Counted from the stretch's first letter, positions 44,974 through 58,322 are shown. The stretch is DNA of 64,000 nucleotides from Trichosanthes cucumerina (GCA_036507285.1 CM071836.1:83095505-83159504); one strand, 5' to 3'. Notes: generated from the letters alone by a model not told the origin. Program-made: numbers and translations.

Positions 44974-45157
44974 GGGCCTGTTTGTTCTACAACTTATAAT
45001 AACATGTGTGGAATACTCTACCCTCCAAACACAAAAATAAAAATTATTATAGTCTTAGACTATAACATTTTAAATATGATTTTACAAATTATAATAACTC
45101 ACAGAGTATTATAATAACTTCGTATTATTATAACTCATTCAGCACTCTAAACAATCC
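44974..45157. mobile_element. possible small MITE, about 184 bp
   Basis: The left GGGCCTGTTTGTTCTAC...CTTATAATAACATG and right (inward) GGATTGTTTAGAGTGC...GTTATAATAATACG look like diverged inverted ends. No TSD was confirmed (TTA on the left only). Confidence 0.4.
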
Positions 45158-45451
45158 TGCAATAACATTGAAATATAGAAAAACCTACCAATACAGTAAA
45201 ACCTTGTTATTTTAACTTTTAAAAAATATACATACGCTAACAAGAGTATAACTCAACAAGTATCAACTTAGACTTATGACTAAAAGATCATGAGTTTAAA
45301 TCTTCCACCCAAAAAGTTGTTACATGTGCATCGTCAATCTTCATCTCTATCATAATGTTACATGTAATCTAAATTAAATGATAATCATTCATGTAAGTAG
45401 AAATGATATTTATAGTTTTTAGTTTTAAATTTTTATAAATTTTGTTTTCAT

Positions 45452-45895
45452 TGTAAAATATGTAGTATAAATGCCCATCCACATGCCATATATTACCTAT
45501 GTCAAGTGGCAAAATTTCCATAGCCACAGTGTCCTCCAAGTGTCAAATTTTTACCAATGCTTAGTGTCCAAATGTACCAACTCATCCCTTGCCAAATTGC
45601 CTATAAATAGTGGCTTTTGGTGGAAAAATAAAATGCATCCATGGTGAAATTCTCTCCAATTCTCTTCATTCTCTCCCACTTTCTCTTTTTAGTCTTTATT
45701 TAATTTTTCATAAATTTCCACTATCTCTTTATTTATATTATATATATTGCCCCCACTTTCCAAACACTTATTTTAATATTATTATTATTATTATATTATC
45801 CTTATTATATTATTATTATAAATATATTATTATATTAGTATTTAATATTGGTAAAATTATAGGTTTTCATCCTATTTTTACAACACGTTATCGCA
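45452..45895 (+). repeat. 5' LTR of the Ale-type copia
   Basis: Runs from TGTAAAATATGTAG to TTTTTACAACA. It has a TATA-like CCTATAAATAGTGG (about 45600), the probable promoter of the element. It differs from the 3' LTR at about six substitutions and a few small indels. Confidence 0.92.
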
Positions 45896-46028
45896 CACTG
45901 AGAAGCTCACGATTTTTCCATGAAGGTAAGTCCTCGGGTAAGCCATTTTTTTAATAATAAAAAGTTATTTTGCATGTCTAATTGATTTTTCTAATGTAAA
46001 TGCAATTTCTTTGTATATAGTATTACTT

Positions 46029-47065
46029 ATGGCAAATCTTGCAAAATTAGAATTTCATACCGGATATTAATGAAATAACTACTTGTCATGGGTCCTCGAT
46101 CTTTGAGATCCATTTAGACTCCATGAATCTTGGAGAAACAATTAAAGAAGGAAATGATGCATCAAATCAAGAAAAAGCCAAAGCTATGATCTTCCTTCGC
46201 CATCATCTTCACGAGGGATTGAAAATGGAGTATCTTACAATAAAAGATCCTACATTCTATGGCAAGGCTTGAAAGAAAGGTATGATCATCAAAAAAGCGA
46301 TTATTCTTCCAAAAGCTCGTTATGATTGGATGCACACGAGGTTGCAAGATTTCAAATCAGTAAGTGAATATAATTCCGCACTATTCGAATTAGTTCAAAA
46401 TTAAAATTATGCGGAGAAAAATTTCACGATGTTGATATGTTTAGAAGACATTCTCCACTTTTCATGTCTCGAATATGCTCTCGCAGCAAAGAATATCGAG
46501 AGAAAGACTTTAAAAATATTCATAACTAATTTCATGTCTTCTCTCGTGGTTGAACAAAATAACGAGCTATTAATGAAAAATCATGAATCTCGACCAATCT
46601 GAAGCAACACCATTCCACGAAGTGAATCTTTGTGAATTTCAATAATCGTGGTCGAGGTCGTGGTCGTGGTCGCGTGGTCGAGTCGGACCGCCAGAGAGGA
46701 AGAAATACCTTTTTCGTGGTGGGCATTATAATTTTAAGAAACTCATACGAATCGATGATCATAAAGGAAAAGTTCCACAAGATAAAAGTTCAAAAGGTGA
46801 TGAACATAAAGGTTTCCGGTGCGGAATGATGGGCTTTCAGTCACGCACTGTCGTGACGTCAAAACAACTTGTTGGTCTCTATCAAGCTTCCCTGAAGGAA
46901 AAGGGAAAATGGAAGAATGTGGAGGTGAATCTTGCCATTAAAGAAGATGATGTGTTTGATCCTCCAATATGGTGCATCTTGATGTGGTGATTATTTTGAA
47001 TCTCCGGAGAGAAAATTGATGCAATCAAACAAGTAGAGGATGCTTTGTATGAAGATATATAATTA
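46029..47065 (+). pseudogene. Ale-type copia gag
   Basis: It starts MANLAKLEF at the ATG at 46029. Pieces in changing frames give SWVLD, AKAMIFLRHHLHEGLKMEYL, LQDFKSVSEYN, REKDFK, a Gly/Arg-rich run from (GGTCGT)n near 46650, a damaged zinc-knuckle region (FRCGMMGFQSRT), and QLVGLYQASLKEKGKWKN. At least eight stops or shifts can be counted. Confidence 0.85.
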
Positions 47066-47659
47066 AATCGCTTGTAATTATAGTATTTTTTCCTTTTTTT
47101 TTGTTTTTGTATATATATTTAGGACTTTTTGTAATCGTTTTTCTTTTCTTATCAATGAAGAAATATGGACAATTTCAATATGTTGAGTAACTCGAAAATG
47201 AGCAATGAGGATTTATGTCTAGCAAATTGCGCAACTACACGCACACGATACTCATAAGCAGAAAATATTTTTCTAAATTGACAATCTTTGGAAGCAAAAA
47301 TCAATACTATATCGTGTTCTGCAGACTGATTGAAGGTTTTGGAAAAAAGCAAGTTTTATCTTGCCTAGAGGAACAAAATTTTCAATTAATAATGTTTTGT
47401 TCTCTAGCAAACCAAAGAGAAATCTATTGAGTTTCAAAGATATACGTAATAATGGTTATCATGTTAAAAGCGATCGTAAAAATAATATAGAGTATCTCTA
47501 TATCACATCTATTGTTTCACATGAAAGCGTATATTGGAAAACTTCGCCGACTTTTTCTTACGGATTATATTATACTCATATACGAGTAATCGAAAGTTAT
47601 GCAACAATGAACCGAAGTTCATGAATCCGAAATATTCGGTGTTTGGCATGATCGATGGG

Positions 47660-48700
47660 TCATCCGGGATCGATAATGATGAGGAAAATTATTGAAAATT
47701 CACATGGACATCCTTTTAAAGACCCGGAAGATTCTTCAATCAAATGAGTTGTCATGTGATGCTTGCTCTCAAGGAAATTAATTATTAGACCATCACCAGC
47801 TAAAGTGGGCATTGAATCACCTACATTTTTAGAGCGAATTCAAGGTGATATTTGTGGACCCATTAACCCACCGAGTGGTCCATTTAGATATTTTATGGTA
47901 TTAATTGACGATCAATGAGATGGTCACATGTATGCTTATTATCAAGTCGAAATCTTGCATTTGCAAGATTACTTGCTCAAATAATTAAGTTAAGAGCACA
48001 ATTTCACGATTATACAATTAAGACAATTAGACTTGATAATGTTGGTGAATTTACATCCCAAACTTTTAATAATTATTGTATGTCAATTGGGATAAATGTT
48101 GAACATCCTGTAGCTCATGTTCATACACAAAATGGTCTAGCAGAATCATTTATAAAAGCGCTCGCAATTAATTGCAAGACCATTACTTATGAGAGCTAAA
48201 CTCCCTACATCGATGCAGGGTCATGCCGTTTTACGCATTGCATCATTATTACGTATTAGGCGGTAGCCTATAATAAATATTCTCCCATGCAATTAGCTTA
48301 TGGCGTGACCAAATGTATCTCATCATCGAGAATTTTTGGATGTGCAGTATATGTTCCAATTGCTCCACCACAACGTACTAAGATGGGTCCTCAAAGGAGG
48401 TTAGGAATATATGTTGGATATGATTCCCCATCAATTATTAAATATCTTGAACCCCTGACGGGTGATGTATTTACTACACGATTTGCTGATTGTCATTTTA
48501 ATGAGACAAATTTTTCAACATTAGGGGGAGAAATTAAGAAGTTGGAAAAAGAAATTACGTGGAATGCATCATTATTATCTCATTTAGATCCTCGAAGAGA
48601 TCAATGTGAACTTGAAGTTCAAAAGATAATTCATTTGCAAAATATAGCAAATCAATTACGGATGCATTCCACAGGATGCTAAAAGGGTGACTAAATCATA
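47660..48700 (+). pseudogene. Ale-type copia integrase
   Basis: The core reads ERIQGDICGPINPPSG, then TIRLDNVGEFTSQTFNNYC (catalytic Asp), and VEHPVAHVHTQNGLAESFIKAL (catalytic Glu). The downstream IFGCAVYVPIAPPQRTKMG and RRLGIYVGYDSPSI blocks are typical for the copia integrase C-terminal region. Frames shift near 47915 and 48200. Confidence 0.9.
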
Positions 48701-48864
48701 TATACAAAGAAAGAAATGTTCCATCAAAAATTGATATTCCACAGGAACAAGTTATCAATAATGAGTCTGGAGCACGCCAGAAGCGTGGTAGACCAATAGG
48801 TTCCAAAGATAAAAATCCTCGAAAAAGAAAAGTAGTTGAGAATCAAAATGATTCGATAAAAGGT

Positions 48865-50091
48865 ATGGATGTTCCAGAAGAAATCCAAGATACAACTACT
48901 CAAAAGAGTATTGATGAAAATCAAACGCTTGAGGATAATAATGAAATTTCTATAAACTATGTTACAACAGGAAAGAGATGGAACCGAAATGATATTATTG
49001 TTGACAACATTTTTGCTTATAATGTTGCTCACGATATTATTCATGAAAGTGACGATTTTGATCCAAAATCTATCGATGAATGTAAATGTAGAAAGGATTG
49101 GCTGAAGTGGAAAGAAACAATTCAAGCAGAGTTGAACTCACTTTCAAAACGTGAGGTTTTTGGACCAGTAGTCCTAACACCAGAAGGTGTTAAACCTGTG
49201 GGATACAAATGGGTATTTGTAAGGAAAAGAAATGAAAAGAATGAAGTCACAAGACATAAAGCGAGACTTATTGCACAAGGATTCTCGTAAAGGCCTGGTA
49301 TAGATTATGAGGAGACATATTCTCCTGTGGTGGATGCAATAACGTTAAGATATTTGATTGGTCTGACTGTATATGAAAAACTTGATATGCATCTAATGGA
49401 TGTAGTCACGGCGTATTTATATGGATCTCTGGATAATGACATTTATATGAAAATCCCTGAAGGATTTAAAATATCAGAAACATATGAATCAAGTTCTCGG
49501 GAATTATATTCAATAAAGTTACAGAGATCATTATATGGATTAAAACAATCAGGACGAATGTGGTATAATCGCCTGAGTGCATATCTGTTGAAAAAAGGAT
49601 ATTGAAATAATCCAATATGTCCGTGTGTTTTTATAAAGAAATCTCAGTCAGGATTTGCTATTATAACTGTATATGTTGATGACTTAAATATAATTGGAAC
49701 TCCTGAAGAGTTATCCAAGGCGATAGAATATCTTAAGAAAGAATTCAAAATGAAAGATCTTGGAAAAACAAAATTTTGCCTTGGTTTGCAAATTGAACAT
49801 TTAGCAGATGGGATATTTGTTCATCAATCAACTTATACAGAGAAAATCTTAAAAAGATTCTATATGGATAAAACACATCCATTGAACATTCCAATGGAGG
49901 TTCGTTCACTGGATGTAAAGAAAGATATATTTCGACCTCGAGATGATAATGAAGAACTTCTTGGTCCTGAAGTACCATATCTTAGTGCAATTGATGCACT
50001 TATGTATCTAGCTAATAACACAAGACCAGATATTGCATTTTCAGTAAATTTATTAGCTAGATACGGTTCATGTCCTACAAAAAGACATTGA
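48865..50091 (+). pseudogene. Ale-type copia reverse transcriptase
   Basis: The conserved blocks are GYKWVFVRKRNEKNEV, RHKARLIAQGFS, then a TAA, DYEETYSPVVDAITLRYLI, HLMDVVTAYLYGSLD, RSLYGLKQSGRMWYNRL, a TGA, and the catalytic YVDDLNIIG block near 49670, followed by MKDLGKTKFCLGLQIEH and YLSAIDALMYLANNTRPDIAFSV (split for brevity). Only three stops interrupt it (near 49289, 49604 and 50090), so RT is the best preserved domain. Confidence 0.92.
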
Positions 50092-50811
50092 AGCGGAGTT
50101 AAACATGTACTCTGGATATCTTCGAGGACGATTGATATGGGTTTATTTTATTCTAACAAATTTAGTTTTGATCTAGTTGGCTATGCAGATTCGGTTATCT
50201 ATCCGATCCACACAAAGCTAGATCTCGAGATAAAGTTATCTATTTACATATGGAGGAACCGCTATATCATGGCGATCGGTGAAAGCAGACCATCACGACC
50301 ACTTCTTCGAATCATCTTTGAAATTCTCGCAATTCACGAGGCAAGTCGAGAATGTGTATGACTAAGATCGATGACACAACACATTCGTGAGACATGTGGA
50401 TGGTCTTCTAGTAAACATCCTCCAACAATATTATATGAAGACAAACACGGCATGTATTGCTCAAATCAAAAGAGAGGATATATCAAAGGAGATAGAGCGA
50501 AGCATATCTCTCTCTGAAGCTTTTCTACACTCATGATCTTGAAGAAAATGGTGACATCTCAAGATACAACAAATTTGTTGAAAGATAACTTGGCGGGACA
50601 TATTTACAAAAGCATTACCAACTACAACATTTGAGAAATTGGTTCATGATATTGGGATGCGAAGACTCGAGAGATCTCAAGTGATGTCGTCATGAGGAGA
50701 GTAAATGTATTATATAAAATATGTACTCTTTTTCCTTCACTAGGGTTTTTATCCCATTGGGTTTTTCCCTAGTAAGGTTTTAATGAGGCATATATTATAT
50801 AAATGAGCATT
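50092..50811 (+). pseudogene. Ale-type copia RNase H region
   Basis: Frame-shifted pieces correspond to the copia RNase H: LVGYADSVIYPIHTK (the catalytic Asp of GYADS), EILAIHEASRECV, SMTQHIRETCG and YEDKHGMYCSNQ with KGDRAKHIS-like sequence. The remainder leads to the polypurine tract. Confidence 0.8.
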
Positions 50812-50823
50812 TAAGGGGGAGTA

Positions 50824-51262
50824 TGGTAAAATATGTAGTATAAATGCCCATCCACATGCCATATATTACCTATGCCAAGTGGCAAAATTTCCATAGCCAT
50901 AGTGTCCTCCAAGTGTCAAATTTTTACCAATACTTAGTGTCCAAATGTACCAACTCATCCCTTGCCAAATTGCCTATAAATAGTGGCTTTTGGTGGAAAA
51001 ATAAAATGCATTCATTGGTGAAATTCTCTCCAATTCTCTTCATTCTCTCCCACTTTCTCTTTTTAGTCTTTATTTAATTTTCCATAAATTTCCACTATCT
51101 CTTTATTTATATTATATATATTGCCCCCACTTTCCAAACACTTATTTTAATATTATTATTATTATTATATTATTCTTATTATATTATTATTATAAATATA
51201 TTATTATATTAGTATTTAATATTGGTAAAATTATACCCAGTTTTCATCCTATTTTTACAACA
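50824..51262 (+). repeat. 3' LTR of the Ale-type copia
   Basis: Starts TGGTAAAATATGTAG (one base more than the 5' copy) and ends TTTTTACAACA. It follows the polypurine tract AAGGGGGAGTA at 50813-50823. Confidence 0.92.
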
Positions 51263-51439
51263 GTTTGTTTCTTTATTTTTCTTAAAAATGTTTTTCCCCT
51301 TTCTTAAAGGTACATTTCAATTCTTTCTCAAATTGTAAACTATATTCTTTAAAAAAAAATTAAAAGCTGGGTTAAAAAAGAGGACAAACAAATAAACAAA
51401 TAAATAGAAGTAGTGTGTATAACCTTCTTTTAAAAAATA

Positions 51440-53935
51440 AAATAAAACTAAGTCGGTTGATTATTTGGTTTTTTAAAATTGTGTTTGTTTTTTCATCATT
51501 TTTTACCATAATTTTCATCTTTCCTTAGACAATATTTGAATTCTTAGTCGGATTTTAAAACTACATCTTTCTTAGTTTCAAAATTTAGCTTGAATTTTAA
51601 ATATTTATAAAAAGTAGATTACAACAACTACATCTATATGATTATCAAACTGGATTTAAAATATAATATTATTAAACAACGTCTAAATAATTAACAAAAA
51701 AAAGCTTCTTGTTGTAGGTAAGATAAGAGTACAATTTTTTTACTTTATTTTAATTACTCAATTTAATGAATAATAATTTGCTTTTTTTTAGAAGAAATAA
51801 TTTGCCTTTTTTTTTTATAGAAGAAATAATTTGCTATCTTCAAACAAGATAAATGCAAAAGTCCAAGAGAAGATAATATAGCAAGACCAAAATTTTGAAC
51901 ATCCTGAGCTATATAAGTCATAAAAAAGTTATATGATTGGAATTGGATAAGTTTGTGATCATTTAAACCATCATGACTTCTTTTTTAATTAAAGGTGTTA
52001 ATAGATTCTTTTGAATAATTAGTGTAGATCGTTTAAATTGAATAAATTGGTTCAATTCAGTTAATTTGAATGCTTTTCTCCATTTTAACTTGCACCCTAA
52101 TTAGTTTTTCTTTGTCTTTTCTTCTTTTTCTTTTACTAGTAATAATCAAAATACAGATTCTTTTTAAAAACATCTTTTGGAAACGATATGGCCCATGTTT
52201 TGTGATCATAATCGGTTAGCCCACTTATTACTAAATAATCTATTATAACTTTAAAGATAATTTTCTCTTTAGGATGGTTTTGTAAGAAAAATTATACTCT
52301 GTTATTATTTTATTTTTAAAATGGATTATGATAGAACATGATGAAGAGGTTCTATATAATTTTTGGAGATAACTACTGCAATTATTCTTCCAACAAATAA
52401 ACCATAACTATATTTAGACAATTGAATTTTTGTTTTGTTTGTTGTATAATAATAGTAAAAATGATCTCTAAATTGAGAACCTTTTGATGAGATGTGTTAT
52501 TATTTAAAAAAATTTTTGATACCATCTTTTTAATTCAATAACACGTGGGATAGAAATTTAAATTTCTGAATTCTTGATGGTAGGCATATGACTTAATTAA
52601 TTCAGTTATGCTTAAATTGATAATATTGTGTAAGACATTTGAGAATGTAATTATAGTACTTGTTTTATAATTACTAATGAAAATCTTGCAAAATGTTTCA
52701 AAAATGAAAGAATTTATAATATGTTTAGAGAATACTTTTTTCATCTGTCATTGTTAGTTATCATTCCCAAAAGACAAAAACAAAACAAACGTCGTTAGTG
52801 TTTTGTTATTTTATTCCATAAATTGAGTTAGTTTAGGCGGTTTATAACTTGTGATTTTAGTTTTTGAAAATTGTGTTTCTTTTTCATCAATTTTCTATAA
52901 TGGATTTTATATTTAAAAAAAAAATTCAAAACTTGGTTTAATTTTTAAAAATATAGTAAAGAGTATATAACGAAAAGAAACTCATAGGTGAAAGTAATAT
53001 TTATAAGCTTAATTTTTTAAAATAAAAATCAAAGGCCAAAGGATTTGATGACCAAAACTAAGCCTACACTATTTTTATTTATGAGTTTTCTTGTCTTGTT
53101 ATCTACTTTTTTATATATATTTTCAAAAATTAAGCAAAATCAAAAATTGAAAACTATTTAATAACAATTTCCTCGTTTGTAGCCATTTTGTTTTTGGTTT
53201 TTAGTTTTTGAAATTTAAACCTAAAAATACTGCATCTACCAATGAGTTTATATGTTTTCTTATCTATTTCGTACCTATGTTTTCAAAAATCAAGCCAACT
53301 TTTGAAAACTAAAAAAAATAGCTTTAAAAAACTTGACTTTATTTTAGAATTTGGCTAAGAGTTCAACTAGTTAATTAAGGGAGATAATCTCTATTGTAGA
53401 GAAATTTTGTAGAGAAATTAGGTGAAAATAAACTTAACTTTCAAAAACTAAAAACCAAAAACACAATGGTTATCAAACGAGTCCTTAATTTTTGGTTTTT
53501 GGTTTTTGAAAATTAAGCTTGTTTTCTCACATTAACTCTATAATAATTTTTATCTTAAGAAAATATTCGGCGGATACCTAGCAAAATTCAAAAAACAAAA
53601 AAAAAGTTTTTAAAAACTAATAAAAGTAGTTTCTAAGAACTTGTTTTTATTTTTGAAATTTGGCTAGACATTCACATGTTTCTTTAAGAGGATTAAAATT
53701 ATTGTAGAAAAATTGGAAGAAAGCAAACTTAATTTTTAAAAACCAAAATAGTTATCAAGCGGGTCTTACCTCAAAAACATGTTTTTGTTTTTGGAACTTG
53801 GCTAAAAGTTCAAATATTTTCTTAAAAACATGAAACTCATGATAAGGATATAATGAGAAAAGAAACACAATTTTAAAAATAAAAAGTTAAATGGTTATCA
53901 ACCATAACCCAAATGATTATCAAACCGGTTTCAAT
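51440..53935. repeat. cluster of family A MITE copies
   Basis: At least five partial or full copies can be recognised: 51447-51655 (ends GGTTGATTATTTGG and TGATTATCAAAC), about 52835-53065, 53168-53484 (best preserved, ends CTCGTTTGTAGCCATTTTG and CAATGGTTATCAAACGAGTCC), about 53485-53767 and about 53768-53930. The last three lie end to end. No gene is visible in this stretch. Confidence 0.65.
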
Positions 53936-54319
53936 TATTTTATGTATTATTTATCCATATAAACACTAGATAAATTGCTTAGAATAATCAAATTTTAAGA
54001 AATTTGAATATGATGGTAATTAGTAAATATAGTTTTTTTTTTTTTAAATGAAGGATAGTAAATATAGTTAATCTGAACTAAAAAAAGAAGAAGCGATGAC
54101 CGATTACTGAAATCCCTTCCTTGCCCAAGGAAATAAAGTAAAATTTGGTTGATTATGAAAAAGTATTATTAAAAGGATAAAAAGTAACAGTCGTATTGAT
54201 ATCTCTCAAACTAAAATGGACAGTTCAATAAAGATAATAATAATAAATGATAAACTTATAATAATTTGTTTTAGGTGGCTAAATACGAAAATGATCTTTT
54301 TTTTTTCTTTCTTAATGTG

Positions 54320-54665
54320 GGGATATTTGTACGGAAGACCCCTTTTTATTATCATTAATGTTGAATGACACGCGCTCGAAAATAATGAAAATCGACCTAT
54401 TTCGACGTGGCAACACGCGCAAAATTACGCCGAAGGGCTTAGCGCGCCTCGCAGAACGCGCGCACGCCTTCTCGAAAGGAACGCGCACGACACGCCTTCT
54501 CGAAGGAACGCGCACGTCTTACTCGTAGGAACGCTCACGGTTACTCGTAGGAACGCTCCCGCTTACTCGTAGGAACGCTCCCGCTTACTCGTAAGAACGC
54601 TCCCGCTTAATCGTAGGAACGCTCATCCGTACTCGAAACGGTGACTCGCTCATGCATACATACTG
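54320..54665 (+). repeat. left TIR of the Kaonashi-type MULE
   Basis: The outer 110 bp are nearly identical to the right TIR (blocks GAAGACCCCTTTTTATTATC, TTTCGACGTGGCAACACGCG). Then come about three units of TAGGAACGCTCCCGCTTACTCG (22 bp) and related variants with CTCACGG and GCGCACG. It ends at CTCATGCATACATACTG. Confidence 0.9.
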
Positions 54666-55363
54666 ATGCGCGCTCACGTCTTTCGCTCACGGTTACCTTC
54701 AGAAACGCTGAGAAATACGCGTTGTACGATAAGACACTGTATGAAATGACATGCGAATTTATTAGCCGAATACTCTGACAAAGGAATGATGATAATAAAA
54801 TTGTAAAATAATATAATACGTACAAAACTCCATTGTGTGTTCGATAATTACTACTATTGTTCCCATTAAGCTTAAGATACTTGTTCTATACTCTTCTCTC
54901 ATTCTTCTTCGCGTGAAGCCTTCTCGTAAAACCCTAAATTGAGTGCGATCTGCTCGTTAAGTAAGAGTGCGTTACAATGTTAATGGGTGCATACTTTATT
55001 CCCTTATACGTTTCAGTCAGTATGAAAACATCCATAGGATCACACCGTTGTTTTCGAAGAATTTAATTGTAAAAAACAGTAAATGAAAGTGTTTGAAGCT
55101 TGAAGCATTGAGTGGTGACATTGTTAGTAACGTGCGGAGGTTATTATGGGATTACTGAACGTGATAGCGAGAAGTAGTAACAAATAGTAAAAGTGCGTGA
55201 GCGAGTGTGCTGCGAGAGCGAGATGACGGGAGCGGGACGACGTGAGCGTTTACCGAGAGCTATAGTGACACCTAATTTCCAGTATATCTAGGTTCATTCT
55301 TGTCGTTTATTAATGTCGTTGACTTCGAATTACCAAATCTATTTCAACTTGTTTTATTGCAGG

Positions 55364-57952
55364 ATGGAGAAGAAATCTCTATTCATAAGATATGGTGGAT
55401 GTTGGGATGAAATACAAAATTGTTACATTGGAGGTTGCCTAACCGGTGTTGTTGTGTCCGACACCATTAGGTTATTTGAGTTGAAAAACCTTATATATGA
55501 TGTTACAGGAACTAGCCAGACGATGGTGGACATTATAATAAGGGTGAAGATGCCGTTGTTCGAGGAAGCACCTCCAATGTACATAAGGACTGACCGGGAC
55601 CTTGAGTTTCTTCTACTTCAGGAAAATGTATCCAGGATGCAACTATTTATATCGACAGTAAACAGAAATGATGGTAATGTACATCCGAATGAGGTCGTCC
55701 CCCATACGAGTCATGTGGTTCACCAATCATTAGATGCTGACACACTCAATATACCACGAGTAGAGGTGGATATATCACCCAACGAGATGAGAGTATCATT
55801 AGTGAACGATGATGTGAACCCCTTGGGAGTCAGAACATGGTCACGATGTTTTTGGACAATATGAGATGGATAATTGTGAAGCATGGTCGATTCCAAATCC
55901 CACTCCAAATCCAACACTAACTCCAACTCCAACTCCATATGGAAATCCAAATCATTCACCCAATCCAACTCCAACGCCAACTCCAACTCCAACTCCCACT
56001 CCCACTCCCATTCCCACTCATACCCCTACTCATACTCCAATTCTTTATCCCACTCCAAATCCAAATCCAAATCCAAATCCAACATCCAATCCAACTCCAT
56101 CTCTAAATCCAACTCCATCTATAAATCCAACTCCAACTCCAACTCCAACTTCAACTCCAACTTCAACTCCAACTCCAAATCCAATTCCAACCTCAACCTT
56201 AACTCTGATTGGACAATCTTCATCCGTTAATAACCGTAATGAAGATGTTGGGGTTGGTCAGTTGTTTGTAAATAAGAAAGAGTTGAAGAAGCGATCATCC
56301 CATGCCGGGCAATGAATAATAATTTTGAATTTAGGGTTAAAAATCAACGAAGGATTTGTACACAGTTGGTTGTTTGGAGAAGACTTGCACATGGAGGTTA
56401 CGTGTGATGGATGGAAGGAACAAGCTTGTTAAGAATAAACAAGTATGTCGGCCAACACTCATGCTCAATTGAATTGTTGAATCATGATCATAGGCAAGCA
56501 AGTGCAGAAGTCATAGGTCATTTAATAAGAAGCAAGTTTGCGGGAGTGGGTCGAATTTACAAGCCGAAGCACATCATCGAGGATGTTAGACAACAATATG
56601 GTGTGAACATTAGTTATGACAAAGCATGGCGTGCTAGGGAGATGGCACATGCATTAGCCAAAGGTACTCCAGAGGAGTCGTATGCCATGCTCCATGCATA
56701 TGGCGAAGCCCTTAAAATTGTCGGCCCAGGGCACTATTTTTGATATAGAGGTTGAAGATGAAAACAATTTTAAATATGCATTCATGACACTTTGGGGCAT
56801 GCATACGAGGCTTTTCACGCATGCGGGATGTTGTCATTGTTGATGGCTCACACTGAAGGGAAATATAAAGGTTGTATGTTGGTTGCGGTGGGGAGGGATG
56901 AGAACAATCAAATTTATCCACCGCCTATGCAATAGTGGGGCGATGAGAATGATCGGTCATGGACATGGTTCATGCATTTAAACCGAAAAACTTTGTGAGT
57001 GATTCGATACTTTGGTGGTTGTATCCGATCGCAATGCAAGCATAGCCAATGATGTTAAGATCAGTATTCCCACATGCATTCCATGGAGTGTGTACTTATC
57101 ACTTGGAGCTAAACGTCATGAATAATTTCAAGGATAAGGCGCAGATTGAATTATTTAAGAGTCAGTGCGCGAGCGCATCCGTCGATCCCAATTTAGAAGG
57201 TATTGGGATCAACTTGTTCTATTGCGTGGAGGTGCGATGCTCCGATATCTAGAGGCCATAGGTATGGAGCGTTGGACAACATGTTTTCGTGTAAAGCAGA
57301 CGATATGACAACATGGCGCCCAACGGTATTTGAGTGTTTCAATTCACTCACGGTTGAGGCACGGTTGCTCCCAATTGTTGCGTTATTTGATTTTGTGCGA
57401 GAACACCTACAAGGATGGTTTTACGAACGACGTAATTATTGGGGCACGCGCACAACATTGCTTTTTTCGACTCACGCAGAGAAACGACTTGCGCACGAGT
57501 GTGAGAAAGGTAGAGGCGTTACGCGTTGACCTATTGATTGTTACAATTATCACGTGAGAGATGGTCATTTAGGGGGTATCGTCAATCTTCAAACACGTCA
57601 GTGTACATGCAGGGAGTGGGATTTGTATGAGATACCTTGTGCCCATGCTATCATGGCGGCTAGGGAGCGCAACATTGCTCCATCAACCCTTTGCAACCAG
57701 TACTATTTTGTGGAAGCGCTCCAAGCGGTATATGAAGAACCAATTTTTCCACTTGGTCATATATCTGAATGGCCGAAGCCACTTGGTTTTGTGGATGTCT
57801 GGATACAACCCCCGAAACGTGTTGTAAGGGTTGGTCGAAGACGTGTATAACAGATCTCATCGGGTGGAGAGCATAGGCGTGGTAGAAAATGTGGTCGATG
57901 TGGTAATGTCGGACACAATCGACAATCATGTAATCAACCCCTGAATCGATGA
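55364..57952 (+). pseudogene. MURA: MURA-type transposase of the MULE
   Basis: The start MEKKSLFIRYGGCWDE follows an intron acceptor (TTATTGCAG|G). An N-terminal PB1/plant-MuDR-like segment (LKNLIYDVTG, PPMYIRTDRDLEFLL) is followed by a +1 shift at 55864, a long Pro/Thr/Asn repeat (55890-56200), and VGQLFVNKKELKKR with FRVKNQRRICTQLV. The MULE domain has SKFAGVGRIYKPKHIIEDVR, YDKAWRAREMA, VVIVDGSH (first catalytic Asp), KYKGCMLVAVGRDENNQIYP, LVVVSDRNASIANDV (second Asp) and the HGVCTYHLELNV block. Near the end are the SWIM finger CTCREWDLYEIPCAHA and a CCHC knuckle CGRCGNVGHNRQSC. At least eight stops or frameshifts break it, so no active enzyme is made from this copy. Confidence 0.92.
55890..56205 (+). 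repeat. hexanucleotide repeat (CCAACT/CCAAAT) inside MURA
   Basis: About 50 units of a 6-bp motif of the form CCAACT, CCAAAT or CCCACT. In the MURA frame they give (Pro-Thr/Pro-Asn)n; the next frame gives (Ser-Asn/Ser-Lys)n and is also open for most of the length. The position is between the N-terminal segment and the DNA-binding part of the transposase. Confidence 0.95.
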
Positions 57953-58322
57953 ACATGTATGAAATCTGAATGTAATTGCACAATGTGTTATTAGTACCAC
58001 ATCTTAATTTGCATACTGTGTTGCCTTGTAGGAACATGTATGAAATCTGACGCTCGTTTTATCGCGCTCGCAGGAACAAACTTGATGGATCGCTCACGTT
58101 GGATCGCTCACGTTGGATCTCACACACTGTGGAACATTATATCTCCTAATTAACTACCATTCACAGTATATGCATTGTACAAAATATTCGTTTATATGAA
58201 CTGTATACAATTAATCAATGAATTAATGTTTTACAATCGGTCGATTTACATTAAATAGTTATACCAGAAAACATATATACATCAATGAATCAATTAACTG
58301 TATGTGCAAATGAGAATTAGTG

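Larger units (their letters stand above)
45452..51262 (+). mobile_element. Ale-type Ty1/copia retrotransposon, 5.8 kb
   Basis: Two direct LTRs (45452-45895 and 50824-51262) flank a 4.9-kb interior with gag, integrase, RT and RNase H in copia order on the plus strand. Just inside the 5' LTR, CGTTATCGCACACTG resembles the half-tRNA-Met PBS used by Ale/Retrofit elements, with a one-base loss. A polypurine tract AAGGGGGAGTA precedes the 3' LTR. The gag motifs LVDLYQASL-like (read here LVGLYQASLKEKGK) and RYDHQKS are typical of this lineage. All coding parts have stops or frameshifts. No matching TSD is seen (TTCAT before, GTTTG after). Confidence 0.9.
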
